DNA of 64,000 bases from Fen-455 sp049514105 (GTDB taxonomy: Bacteria > Actinomycetota > Acidimicrobiia > Acidimicrobiales > Bog-793): contig JBEKVJ010000002.1 in assembly GCA_049514105.1 (NCBI GenBank), positions 1 through 64,000 of the forward strand, given 5' to 3'. Below the pieces are notes generated by a model. That model was not told where the DNA came from and ran no database searches. It saw only the letters and a program-made list of their open reading frames with translations. The first letter of the stretch is position 1. Each line of letters begins with the position of its first letter. Positions 8,298 through 16,850 of this stretch are shown one piece after another. Both the position numbers and the translations under genes were made by a program.

Positions 8298-9151
8298 TGC
8301 GGATCCTCAAGCGGACGAGCCGCCTGCTAACACTTCTGATGATTCTATTCTGGTCATTCTTCCCAATTTATTGGGCGCTTAACACAAGCTTGACAACGCA
8401 AAGAGCGGCGCAGAGCACGCCTGCTCGGTACATCCCGAGTCCCTTCACTGGTACAAACTACCGACAACTCTTCGGCTTTGTTCACGCCGGAGCAGGTGGT
8501 GGCAGCATTTCTGCGGAATTTGTACGATCGCTTCTCAATACGGTCGTCGAGGCGGGAGGGGCAGTGCTGCTTAGCGTCCCAATCGCGCTCCTCGCCGCTT
8601 ATGCTCTCGCAAGGATGCGCATGCGATTCAAGCGTCTGATCTTTACGGCCGTCCTGCTCACGCTTGCCGTTCCGGCCTACGCAACCTTGCTTCCTGTCTA
8701 CCGGTTGATGATCAACTTGGGGCTCTTGAATACCTATCTGGGCATCATCTTGATTTATGCTTCAGGTATCCTTCCTCTAGCGGTTTGGATTCTTTACAAC
8801 TATGTTCTGACGATTCCGCAACAGCTAGAGGAGGCGGCAGCAATAGACGGTGCTTCCTCGATCCAGTCGCTGGTGCGCATAATTCTTCCTCTTGCTGCCC
8901 CCGGGATCGCTGCTACGGCAATTATCGTCTACCTTTTCGCCTGGGCACAGTTCCTATTTCCTCTAATCATGACAACTGACCTGTCGGCGCAGCCTCTGAC
9001 CGTCGTCGTGGCTGGGCTCAGTGGCGAGAGGGTCATTCCGTTTACTCTCCTGATGGCCGCCGCTGTCCTCGCAGCAGCACCGGCCGGTGCTGTTGCACTC
9101 CTGCTGAACCGCTATATCGTTTCCGGTCTCACCTCAGGCGGAGTGAAGTGA
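8297..9151 (+). CDS. Sugar ABC transporter permease (MalG/UgpE type)
   Basis: 284 residues, about six membrane helices, beginning with LLTLLMILFWSFFPIYWALN. The EAA loop reads QLEEAAAIDGASSIQSLVRI followed by ILPLAAPGIAATA. It pairs with the MalF-type permease. The gene starts inside the previous stop codon and ends about 230 bp before the aldo/keto reductase gene. The operon therefore holds binding protein, two permeases and a dehydrogenase but no ATP-binding subunit. Confidence 0.92.
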   Translation: MRILKRTSRLLTLLMILFWSFFPIYWALNTSLTTQRAAQSTPARYIPSPFTGTNYRQLFGFVHAGAGGGSISAEFVRSLLNTVVEAGGAVLLSVPIALLAAYALARMRMRFKRLIFTAVLLTLAVPAYATLLPVYRLMINLGLLNTYLGIILIYASGILPLAVWILYNYVLTIPQQLEEAAAIDGASSIQSLVRIILPLAAPGIAATAIIVYLFAWAQFLFPLIMTTDLSAQPLTVVVAGLSGERVIPFTLLMAAAVLAAAPAGAVALLLNRYIVSGLTSGGVK

Positions 9152-9384
9152 ATTTCCCGGCTAGTGAATTCTCAAAGACATTACGCGGTATCGGCCGATT
9201 GCGCTTACCCTGCCGGAAGAGGGAGCCAAGTCCTGGCTGCTGGCCGAACTTGCGAAGATCTCGAGGAAATGGTTGGTGGCGCTGAGGGTGACCTTGGCGT
9301 CCATGTCCGCAACCCCGGCGCAAGTTACGGACGGCTTTGCATTGACGATCACAAAGCTCTATCGAGGATATGAGAGGCTCCGGT

Positions 9385-10386
9385 ATGAAGGTTAATGACG
9401 TTACCATGATCGGGTCAGTTCAAGTCACACGGCTTGGATTAGGCGGGACCTCTCTCGGCGGTCTGTTCGAACCGACTCCGGAAGATAGTGCGTACAGGAC
9501 GGTCGCACGCGCCTACGAGCTCGGCATTCGCTTCTTCGACACCGCTCCGCTATACGGATATGGAAGTTCAGAACGTCGACTTGGCCATGCCATCGGTTCC
9601 CTCCCTCGCGCGACAGTGACGGTCGCCACAAAGGTTGGCCGCTTGCTCAGAGACACGACGCTACCTGGTGCCAGCTACGACATCGACACGACAATCTTCT
9701 GTAACGGTGAACCTTTATACAAGGACACGGGTCGGGAGGTTCCGATCTGGGATTTCTCCTACGATGGAGCCTTGCGGTCGCTGGAAGAGAGCCTTGTGCG
9801 GCTTGACGTAGACCACGTCGATCTCGTTCACGTCCATGACCCGGATGATCATCTTGACGAGGCCATTAGCGGGGCATGTCAGGCCTTAATCGATTTACGA
9901 GACCAGGGCATCATTGGCGCAGTCGGAGTTGGCATAGATCACTCACGGCCAGCGGCCCGCTTTGTGCGAGAGAGCGATATTGACTGCGTGCTGATCGCGG
10001 GCCGGTGGACACTATTGGATCATGAGGCACTTGACGAGCTGCTGCCACTCGCACTGAATGAGGGTGTGAAGGTAATTGCCTGCGGCGTCTTCAACAGCGG
10101 CGTCCTTGCATCAGACAATGCAGATGCGACCTTTGATTACGCGCCGGCTCCCCCCGAGATTCGCCAGCGTGTTCAGAGGATGGCGCTGGTGTGTCGTCGT
10201 CACGGTGTGCCGCTCAAGGCCGCGGCGCTGCAATTCGCCTACCGACACCCTGCGGTCGCCGCTGTGCTTGTGGGAACTCGATCACCAGAGCGGCTTGAGG
10301 AATGTGTGGCACTAAGTGAGGTCGCAATTCCAGAAGAGCTCTGGAGCGACCTGTCTGAGGAGTGCCATGTGCCGTTATTACAGTAG
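9385..10386 (+). CDS. Aldo/keto reductase, aldose 1-dehydrogenase-like
   Basis: 333 residues from ATG 9385, preferred over ATG 9370 because GAGAGG lies 7 nt before it. The AKR tetrad is visible: Asp52 and Tyr57 in FFDTAPLYGYGSSERRLG, Lys83 in VATKVGR and His151 in LVHVHDPDD. The opening GLGGTSLGGLF and DTAPLYGYG pattern match D-threo-aldose/L-fucose 1-dehydrogenases, which oxidise a sugar to its lactone with NAD(P). This fits first-step oxidation of the imported sugar. The gene uses several TTA leucine codons, including two next to its stop, which are rare in most other genes of the window and suggest transfer. Confidence 0.88.
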   Translation: MKVNDVTMIGSVQVTRLGLGGTSLGGLFEPTPEDSAYRTVARAYELGIRFFDTAPLYGYGSSERRLGHAIGSLPRATVTVATKVGRLLRDTTLPGASYDIDTTIFCNGEPLYKDTGREVPIWDFSYDGALRSLEESLVRLDVDHVDLVHVHDPDDHLDEAISGACQALIDLRDQGIIGAVGVGIDHSRPAARFVRESDIDCVLIAGRWTLLDHEALDELLPLALNEGVKVIACGVFNSGVLASDNADATFDYAPAPPEIRQRVQRMALVCRRHGVPLKAAALQFAYRHPAVAAVLVGTRSPERLEECVALSEVAIPEELWSDLSEECHVPLLQ

Positions 10387-10833
10387 ACGTATGGCCATCG
10401 AACCATAAGGCATCGGGAGATTGTCGGTCGGCAGATCCGCCAGCACCAGGTTCGCGCTATTGACTTCAGGTCAGGAGTGGCGAAAGAGGAGGAGGTTCTC
10501 GACCACGGTGCTGCAACACAAGTGGTTCTCCGTCATCGCCGTGGTGATTCGATCCGATCGGGGTTGGCCTAGGTGGCGACCCGTGATCCAAAATTGCGGC
10601 TCCCTCACGGCTCCAGCCACACAACACCTGTTGCGCGAGCGCGTCAGACTAAGTGGACGCTTCAGAAGCAATCTCGAACTCCTTCCCCTTGCCAGCGGCT
10701 GAGGCAGCCATGGGTGGACAGCGGCACGATGCGTCCAGAATCCTTCTTGTATGTGCACGTCGGCCTAACTACGGGCAAACCTGAACGACCTGGCGCAGAG
10801 GAGCGCAGCCTCGAAACCCAGCAGCCCGGGCCA
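10387..10833. other. Intergenic region, no gene recognised
   Basis: 447 bp between the convergent aldo/keto reductase and ABC exporter genes. Frames here are short, arginine-rich and lack ribosome sites. No strong terminator hairpin with a T run was found. It marks the edge between the catabolic block and more typical high-GC sequence. Confidence 0.4.
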
Positions 10834-12720
10834 CTAAGTCGCGACGACACCGGCCTCGTCGAGCGCCTGGTGCTCGAACTGGGTGCGATAGAAATCGGCG
10901 TAGACGCCTCCGGCTGCGAGCAGTTCTTCGTGGCGGCCCCGCTCGACAATCCTGCCGTCAACCACAACGAGAAGCTGGTCGGCACCACGCACCGTCGAGA
11001 GCCTGTGCGCGATGACAATCGAGGTCCTGGCCTCGAGCGCTTTTTGCAGGGCGCGCTGGACAGCCAGCTCTGACTCGGAGTCGAGGTGCGCCGTGGCCTC
11101 GTCCAGCACGACAACGTCCGGCGCCTTGAGGAGAAGGCGGGCTAGGGCGATGCGCTGCTTCTCTCCTCCCGACAGCCGGTAACCGCGGTCACCGACGACG
11201 GTGTCGAGGCCGTCTGGCAACGACTCGACGAACGAGAGGATCTGGGCCCCGGAGATGGCCTCGTGGATCTCGCCTTCAGTCGCATCAGGTTTCGCGTAAA
11301 CCAGGTTCGCTCGGATCGTGTCGTGGAAGAGGTGGGCATCCTGGGTCACGACACCAATCGAGTCGCGCAACGAGGCGAAGGTCATGTCGCGCACGTCAAC
11401 CCCGTTCAGGCGCACTGCCCCGGCACGCACGTCGTACAAGCGCGAGACGAGATAGCTGATCGTCGTCTTGCCGGCGCCCGAGGGGCCGACGAGAGCAACG
11501 AGCTGGCCCGGCTCGGCACGAAAGCTCACATCGAAAAGAACTTGGCTCGACGGCGTCTGGTCCAAAACGGCGACCGACTCGAGCGAGGCGAGGGACACCT
11601 CCTCGGCTGTCGGGTAGCTGAAGTCAACGTGCTCGAACTCGACCGCGACCGGGCCCCGGGCGAGCGCGACAGCGCCCGGGCGCTCCGCGATGAGCGGAGG
11701 AAGGTCAAGCACCTCGAAGACGCGGTCGAAAGAGACCAGGGCGGTCATGACATCCACGTTCACGTTCGAAAGCGCCGTCAACGGCCCGTACAGCCGCACG
11801 AGCAGCGCCGCGAGGGCGACGACGGTGCCGATCTTGAACCGGCCGTCGACCGCGAGCACGCCGCCCCAGCCGTATACGAGCGCGGTGGCAAGCGAAGAGG
11901 TGAGGATCAGCGACAGGAAGAAGATCCTCCCGTACATCGCCGTCTGCACACCGATGTCGCGCACGCGCGCCGCCCGGCTGGCAAACTGCTGGTGTTCTGT
12001 GTCCGGCCGGCCGAACAACTTGACCAAGAGGGCCCCCGAGACGTTGAAGCGCTCGGTCATGGTGTTGTTCATTTGGGCGTTGAGGTTGTAGGCCTCCCGG
12101 GTCAGCTCCTGCAGCTTGCGGCCGATGCGTCGTGCCGGGAAGACGAACATCGGCAGCAGCAAGAGGGCAACCACAGTTATCTGCCAGGAGAGCAGCGCCA
12201 TGACTGCCACGGTCAAAATGACTGTGATCAGGTTCGAGACGATCGACGAGAGCGTGTCTGTAAAGGCCTGTTGGGCCCCAAGGACGTCGTTGTTCAATCG
12301 TGAGATCAAAGCGCCGGTCTGTGTGCGTGAGAAGAAGGCCAGGGGCATCTCTTGGATGTGTGCGAAGACCTTCTCGCGCATGTCGTAGATGAGACCCTCA
12401 CCTACGCGCGAGGAGATGTAGCGCTGCGCGAGCGACAACAATGCGTCTCCGAGGGCGAGGCCCGCGAGCAAAATCGCCAGCACGACGATGAGATGAGAGT
12501 CGTGCTTGACGATGCCGCCGTCGATGATCTCGCGGTAGATCAGCGGGTTCCAGACCCCGATAAGGGCGTCGATGACGATCACTCCGAGGAAGATGCCGAG
12601 GATCTTGCGGTAGGGGGCGGCGAACCTCATGATCCTGCGCAAGGTCCCAGGGGGGAGCTTCTTTTTCGTCACCGAGGCGTCCCTCATGAGCGATCGCGCC
12701 ATCGAGTGCCCAGCTGCCAT
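10834..12720 (-). CDS. ABC exporter, fused membrane and ATP-binding domains
   Basis: 628 residues. An N-terminal six-helix exporter domain (starting near YRKILGIFLGVIVIDALIGV) is followed by an ATPase domain with Walker A GPSGAGKTT, signature LSGGEKQRIALARLL, Walker B VVVLDEAT and the H-loop IVIAHRLSTV. This is the half-transporter layout of multidrug or lipid exporters, acting as a dimer in the cytoplasmic membrane. The ATG at 12720 lies 1 nt after the MarR stop, with AGGGGG about 9 nt upstream; a longer frame to 12777 would overlap marR heavily. It is very likely controlled by the MarR protein in the same operon. Confidence 0.93.
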   Translation of the reverse strand: MAAGHSMARSLMRDASVTKKKLPPGTLRRIMRFAAPYRKILGIFLGVIVIDALIGVWNPLIYREIIDGGIVKHDSHLIVVLAILLAGLALGDALLSLAQRYISSRVGEGLIYDMREKVFAHIQEMPLAFFSRTQTGALISRLNNDVLGAQQAFTDTLSSIVSNLITVILTVAVMALLSWQITVVALLLLPMFVFPARRIGRKLQELTREAYNLNAQMNNTMTERFNVSGALLVKLFGRPDTEHQQFASRAARVRDIGVQTAMYGRIFFLSLILTSSLATALVYGWGGVLAVDGRFKIGTVVALAALLVRLYGPLTALSNVNVDVMTALVSFDRVFEVLDLPPLIAERPGAVALARGPVAVEFEHVDFSYPTAEEVSLASLESVAVLDQTPSSQVLFDVSFRAEPGQLVALVGPSGAGKTTISYLVSRLYDVRAGAVRLNGVDVRDMTFASLRDSIGVVTQDAHLFHDTIRANLVYAKPDATEGEIHEAISGAQILSFVESLPDGLDTVVGDRGYRLSGGEKQRIALARLLLKAPDVVVLDEATAHLDSESELAVQRALQKALEARTSIVIAHRLSTVRGADQLLVVVDGRIVERGRHEELLAAGGVYADFYRTQFEHQALDEAGVVAT

Positions 12721-12721
12721 C

Positions 12722-13261
12722 TCAGCTACCCCCTGTCCCGCTCGCTCGCGGTCGGTACGCACGAGTCGGGCCGCCATGGTCCTCCGGCCCGCAACACGGT
12801 CCGCAACACAGGCTCAAGAGCCTGCGCAGCTCGGCACGTTCTGTCATCGACAGCGGGCTGAAGGTCACCTCGGCCGTTCGCCCGCGTGCCTGTGCAACGC
12901 GGTCCAGCAAGAGCAGGCCTTGCCTTGTCAAAGAGACGAGGATCGAACGCCGATCAGCCGGGTCGACAGCCCTTTTCACGAGCCCCGCCTCTTCGAGGTC
13001 GTCAACGAGCGATGTCGCCGAACGGGGCACGACTTCGAGGGCGGCCGCTATGTCCGCCATGCGCGCCGGGTGGCCGGCGCCCGAGAGGTAGCGGATGACC
13101 CGCGCCTTTGCACCGGTCAGCCCGATCGGGCCGAGCTCCGCCATGGAGCTGCGCTGCAGGCGCCGCGTGGCGCGCACGAGAAGCTCTGCGAGCTGGGCCG
13201 GGTCGTCCGCGCCCGGTGCAGCGCCGGTCGGCGGGAGGGGCGACAGCGGATTAGTGAGCAT
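12722..13261 (-). CDS. MarR-family transcriptional regulator
   Basis: 179 residues. The winged helix-turn-helix covers about 45-125, with LTGAKARVIRYL, ARMADIAAALEVVPRSATSL as recognition region and the wing DPADRRSILVSLT. A C-terminal tail rich in Cys, Gly and Pro (LSLCCGPCCGPEDHGG) is unusual and could be redox- or metal-sensitive. It heads a two-gene operon with the ABC exporter, the common arrangement in which MarR represses its own operon until a ligand binds. The start codon follows a -10 box by 5 nt, suggesting a leaderless mRNA. Confidence 0.92.
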   Translation of the reverse strand: MLTNPLSPLPPTGAAPGADDPAQLAELLVRATRRLQRSSMAELGPIGLTGAKARVIRYLSGAGHPARMADIAAALEVVPRSATSLVDDLEEAGLVKRAVDPADRRSILVSLTRQGLLLLDRVAQARGRTAEVTFSPLSMTERAELRRLLSLCCGPCCGPEDHGGPTRAYRPRASGTGGS

Positions 13262-13290
13262 AACTCAATATAACCCTGACTCAGCGTTTT
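13262..13290 (-). promoter_or_regulatory. Leaderless promoter of marR operon
   Basis: TATATT (13272-13267 on the minus strand) ends 5 nt before the marR ATG, so transcription would begin at or next to the start codon. The surrounding TTATATTGAGTTAT is AT-rich and imperfectly symmetric, a reasonable place for the MarR operator. Confidence 0.5.
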
Positions 13291-13398
13291 CATTCCCCCG
13301 CCCTTTTTCCCTCCCGGACCCTAGGGAGCTGCGCGAAACCTCGGGTTTCTGTACAGTGCCGTTCACCACGTGAGGCCGGTCGAGAAAGGAAACCCGTC

Positions 13399-14649
13399 AT
13401 GCGCTGGAACCTCCCACCCGGACAGATGCCCGAGGCCTGGTTCAACGTCGTGCCGCACCTCCCTGAACCACTGCTGCCGGACCTTCATCCGGGCACACGC
13501 GAACCGGTGGGACCCGATGATCTCGCCCCGCTCTTCCCGATGGCGCTCATCGGCCAGGAGGTCACGCTCGAGCCCTGGGTGGACATCCCCGGCGAGGTCA
13601 TCGACGTGCTTCGGCTGTGGCGCCCGACGCCGCTTGTGCGAGCAGAACGACTCGAAAAGGCGCTCGGAACCCCGGCACGCATCTACTACAAGGATGAGTC
13701 GGTGTCGCCCGCGGGCTCGCACAAGCCGAACACAGCCGTTCCGCAAGCTTTCTACAACAAACAGGACGGGATCGCGCGCTTGTCCACCGAGACAGGCGCC
13801 GGCCAATGGGGAAGCGCCCTTGCTTTTGCCTGCGCCCTGTTCGGCCTCGAGTGCAAGGTCTACATGGTCCGCGCCTCGTACAACCAGAAGCCCTATCGCC
13901 GCATCATGATGGAGACCTGGGGGGGATCAGTCGTCGCCTCCCCGATCGACGATCCCGACAGTCCGGGCTCGTTGGGCTCGGCGATCTCCGATGCCGTGCG
14001 CGACGCCGCCTCGCGCGCGGATACGCACTACTCGCTCGGCTCGGTCCTCAATCACGTCCTGTTGCACCAGACCGTCATCGGGCTTGAGGCCAAAGACCAG
14101 CTCGCCCTTGTCGGTGAGCGGCTCCCGGACATCGTGATCGGCTCGTGCGGTGGCGGCTCCAACCTCGGGGGGATCTCACTGCCTTTTGTACCTGAAGCCG
14201 GGGTCGAGCTTCTCGCCGTCGAGCCGTCCTCCTGCCCGACGCTGACCGAAGGCACCTTCGAGTACGACTTCGCGGATGTGGCCGAGATGACTCCGTTGTT
14301 GCCCATGTACACCCTCGGTCACAAGTTCATGCCGCCTTCGATACATGCCGGAGGCCTGCGCTACCACGGCGACGCCCCGATCATCTGCAACCTGGTGAAG
14401 AACGGGAGAATGCGCGCCGTCGCCTATCCCCAGGGCAAGGTCTTCGAAGCCGCTGTCCAGTTTGCCCGTAGCGAGGGAACGATCCCCGCCCCTGAGACCT
14501 CGCACGCGATCAAGGCCGTGATCGACGAGGCCCTCGCTGCCAAACAGGCCGGTCAGGAAAAGGTGATCCTGTTCTCCTACTCCGGCCACGGCCTGTTAGA
14601 CCTGGCCGCCTACGACGACTACCTGCACGGGCGCCTCGAAGCGGGCTGA
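13399..14649 (+). CDS. trpB: Tryptophan synthase beta-like PLP enzyme, TrpB2 type
   Basis: 416 residues. The N-terminus RWNLPPGQMPEAWFNVVPHL is characteristic of the TrpB2 branch. The PLP lysine is Lys109 in SPAGSHKPNTA; other marks are STETGAGQWG, the phosphate-binding loop GSCGGGSNLGG and a C-terminal LFSYSGHGLLDL. TrpB2 enzymes condense indole with serine (or phosphoserine) to tryptophan and often lack a dedicated alpha subunit. No trpA or other trp gene is adjacent, so it may salvage free indole. A tryptophanase-type gene that could release indole lies at 33222 in the same window. Confidence 0.92.
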   Translation: MRWNLPPGQMPEAWFNVVPHLPEPLLPDLHPGTREPVGPDDLAPLFPMALIGQEVTLEPWVDIPGEVIDVLRLWRPTPLVRAERLEKALGTPARIYYKDESVSPAGSHKPNTAVPQAFYNKQDGIARLSTETGAGQWGSALAFACALFGLECKVYMVRASYNQKPYRRIMMETWGGSVVASPIDDPDSPGSLGSAISDAVRDAASRADTHYSLGSVLNHVLLHQTVIGLEAKDQLALVGERLPDIVIGSCGGGSNLGGISLPFVPEAGVELLAVEPSSCPTLTEGTFEYDFADVAEMTPLLPMYTLGHKFMPPSIHAGGLRYHGDAPIICNLVKNGRMRAVAYPQGKVFEAAVQFARSEGTIPAPETSHAIKAVIDEALAAKQAGQEKVILFSYSGHGLLDLAAYDDYLHGRLEAG

Positions 14650-14661
14650 GTGGGCCGGTGG

Positions 14662-15099
14662 TCAGCGACTGGCGCTGCGTTCGGGATCGAGCTGGTTGAG
14701 AAAGAGAGCACATCGCTCCTCCTCGTCGAGCTCGCCGATCGCCTGCGCGGCCCGGCGGAGCGCCTCGAGCGAGCGGAGGAATCCCCTGTTGGTCTCGTGG
14801 CGCCAACGCACGTAACCGGAGCCTTTCCATCCGGCGGCACGCAGCGCGTCAAGGCCGCGGTGATAACCCACCCTCGCATAGGCGTAGGACGAGACCTCGT
14901 CGTCGGTGAGCTCGGCGAGAGACGCCCAAGCCTCGAGGTGGCGCGGGTGGGCCCGGGCAGCGGCCTTCACGGACTCGAGTCGCGCCGTGGCCGACAAGCT
15001 GCCCGCTTCCTCGAGGGCGCGGGTCCAATCTTCGGGTGGGGCTGGCAGCACTGTGTCTGGTAGCCCGGTGCTCAAGTTGACTCGCGAATCGTCGTTCAT
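14662..15099 (-). CDS. DUF3151 family protein
   Basis: 145 residues from ATG 15099 (AAGG just upstream; ATG 15114 is an alternative). It matches the actinobacterial DUF3151 pattern: LPDTVLPAPPEDWTRALEE, RLESVKAAARAHPRHLEAWA, YAYARVGYHRGLDALRAAGW, KGSGYVRWRHETNRGFLRSL. The helical, TPR-like composition suggests a protein-protein interaction role, but no function is known. It is convergent with the TrpB2 gene, 12 bp away. Confidence 0.85.
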   Translation of the reverse strand: MNDDSRVNLSTGLPDTVLPAPPEDWTRALEEAGSLSATARLESVKAAARAHPRHLEAWASLAELTDDEVSSYAYARVGYHRGLDALRAAGWKGSGYVRWRHETNRGFLRSLEALRRAAQAIGELDEEERCALFLNQLDPERSASR

Positions 15100-15186
15100 G
15101 GCCCTTATCTTCATCGCGCAGGGTTGCGATCGTGGCGCGCGAGGGTGCCGAGCCTCGGTGGCCACATCGTTGTTAGCTTTTGCTGC

Positions 15187-16014
15187 ATGACAAAACACCC
15201 CCGGCAGGTGGCCGCGCCATCTCTGCGGATAGCCCGGGGTGCGGTCTTGGCCGTGGCATCGTGCCTGCTTCTAGCCGGGTGCGGAACCAAGGCTCTAGGA
15301 AGCGGCCTATCAAATGCGCCGAAACTCTCGACGACCACCACGACCTTCGGCCTCTCACAGCCGACCGCATCCAAGCCGGTCACGGTCCTCGTCGTGGGTG
15401 ACTCCATCAGCAAGGACCTCGGCTTGGGACTGTCCTACACCCTCAGCACCGACCCGCTCTTACATTTGGTCCAGGCAGGATATGTCGGCAGCGGGCTCGC
15501 CCGTCCCGACTTCTACGACTGGCCAGAGCATCTCGAGGCCCTTGTCAATCAGTACCATCCCAAGCTCGTGATCATTCTCGTCGGAGCCAATGACTCCCAG
15601 AGCTTCGACGTCGGCGACCAGGCCTTGGCTTTCGGTTCTGCGAAGTGGCGCAGCGTCTACACCCAGCGCGTCGACGCCATGATCAACGAGACCCTCACCT
15701 CCGGGGCCAAGATGCTCTGGGTCGGCGCACCGATAATGGCTGACCCCGTACTCAGTGCCTCGATGCAGACCCTCAACTCGATCTATCAGGCCCAGGCCAA
15801 GCTGCACCCGGGCGTCGAGTTCATGTCGATATGGTCGCTTTTCTCCGATGCCTCGGGCCAGTACAGCGAGTACCTGACCAACAGCTCGGGCCAAACGGTA
15901 CTCGCCCGCGACGACGACGGCATCCATCTCACCGTGCCCGATGGCTGCGACATCCTTGCCGTCGCTGTGATCCGACAGATCTACAAGCTCTGGCACATCC
16001 ACCTTGGAGCCTGA
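15187..16014 (+). CDS. SGNH-fold lipoprotein (DUF459-like)
   Basis: 275 residues. The N-terminus is a lipoprotein signal with lipobox LLLAGC. The mature domain has the SGNH hydrolase blocks: VLVVGDSISKDLG with nucleophile Ser (block I), a Gly block YVGSGLARPDFYDWP, the Asn block IILVGANDSQSF and the Asp-His pair in DDDGIHLT. It should be a membrane-anchored esterase, possibly an acetyl-esterase acting on envelope sugars; the substrate is unknown. The ATG is 7 nt after a TAGCTT -10 box (15174-15179), suggesting a leaderless mRNA. It stands alone between genes on the other strand. Confidence 0.87.
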   Translation: MTKHPRQVAAPSLRIARGAVLAVASCLLLAGCGTKALGSGLSNAPKLSTTTTTFGLSQPTASKPVTVLVVGDSISKDLGLGLSYTLSTDPLLHLVQAGYVGSGLARPDFYDWPEHLEALVNQYHPKLVIILVGANDSQSFDVGDQALAFGSAKWRSVYTQRVDAMINETLTSGAKMLWVGAPIMADPVLSASMQTLNSIYQAQAKLHPGVEFMSIWSLFSDASGQYSEYLTNSSGQTVLARDDDGIHLTVPDGCDILAVAVIRQIYKLWHIHLGA

Positions 16015-16040
16015 TCGACTCCCGCCTTTCGGCTAGGGAG

Positions 16041-16850
16041 TCAGACCTCGGGCCTAGCTGGAGGCGGATTCTGCTCGAGGGGGGCGAGCGCGAGACCGTC
16101 GGGCTCGCCACCGCCGTCCCAATCCTCGACAAAGACCCCAGAAGAGTCCCGCCGGAACACGGGAATCGCCCCGAGGGCGTGCACGAGATCGACCGTGTCA
16201 GCGAGCTCGCGCCTCCATGTGGCCGCCTCGGTGACAAGGGTGCCAATGGCGACAGGCTTCGCACCGACTCGGTACAACAAGTTGAGCGCGGCCCGCATGG
16301 AGGCTCCCGTTGAGATGACGTCGTCGACAACCCCGACCCGGCGGCCCTTTACGACCTCCACACGGGCAGCGTCGAACAAGAGCCGCTGCTGGGTGCCGGT
16401 CGTGATGGACTTGACCGGCTCGGTTATGGCATCTCGTAGGTGGAGCTTCGGCGTCTTCTGCAAGATTAAGTAGTCATCGAGGCCGAGTGCCCTCGTCACC
16501 TCGATCGCAAGGGGGATCCCCATGGTCGCGACAGAGACGACGAGGTCGAGATCGAACTTCTCGAGCTGCTCGGCGAGCTCGGTCGCCGCCTGCTCGACGA
16601 AACGAACACCGTGGTCGACCGTGATCAGCAGCGCTATCGCAAGGTCGTCGGTGATCGGGATCAGCGGTAGGTCGATCTCTTGAGTCCCGACCGTCGCGTG
16701 GTATGTGCCTGCGGCTATGACCATGGCGCGATGCTCGCTGGTCGGGAGCCAGAGTGCAACTACGGCTCGACCAAGAGCCTGCTCGGGCGAAACCTGGCGG
16801 TCGCGAACAGCCTCAGGCGGGCGGGCCGAAGAGCCTGTCTCCGGCGTCAC
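16041..16850 (-). CDS. Purine-type phosphoribosyltransferase
   Basis: 269 residues from GTG 16850. The PRPP-binding loop is VGVVDDVISTGASMRAALN, and the upstream LVVSVATMGIPLAIEVTRAL and YLILQKTPKLHL match the adenine/xanthine phosphoribosyltransferase group (type I PRTases). It would join a purine base to PRPP in salvage. The N-terminal 45 residues lack similarity, and ATG 16724 (MVIAAGTYH) could be the true start. The GTG start overlaps the 3-prime end of upp by 38 bp, so the two salvage genes form one operon. Confidence 0.75.
   Translation of the reverse strand: MTPETGSSARPPEAVRDRQVSPEQALGRAVVALWLPTSEHRAMVIAAGTYHATVGTQEIDLPLIPITDDLAIALLITVDHGVRFVEQAATELAEQLEKFDLDLVVSVATMGIPLAIEVTRALGLDDYLILQKTPKLHLRDAITEPVKSITTGTQQRLLFDAARVEVVKGRRVGVVDDVISTGASMRAALNLLYRVGAKPVAIGTLVTEAATWRRELADTVDLVHALGAIPVFRRDSSGVFVEDWDGGGEPDGLALAPLEQNPPPARPEV

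Noticed and set aside
9168..9395. Short open frame between permease and aldo/keto reductase reading KSWLLAELAKISRKWLVALR
   Set aside because: Looks somewhat protein-like but has only CTG/GTG/TTG starts, no ribosome site and overlaps the next gene's start; too weak to call.
11263..12303. Long plus-strand frame of 346 codons
   Set aside because: Lies entirely antisense to the ABC exporter, has no signal, domain or ribosome site, and is His/Arg/Glu-rich as expected for a GC-biased shadow.
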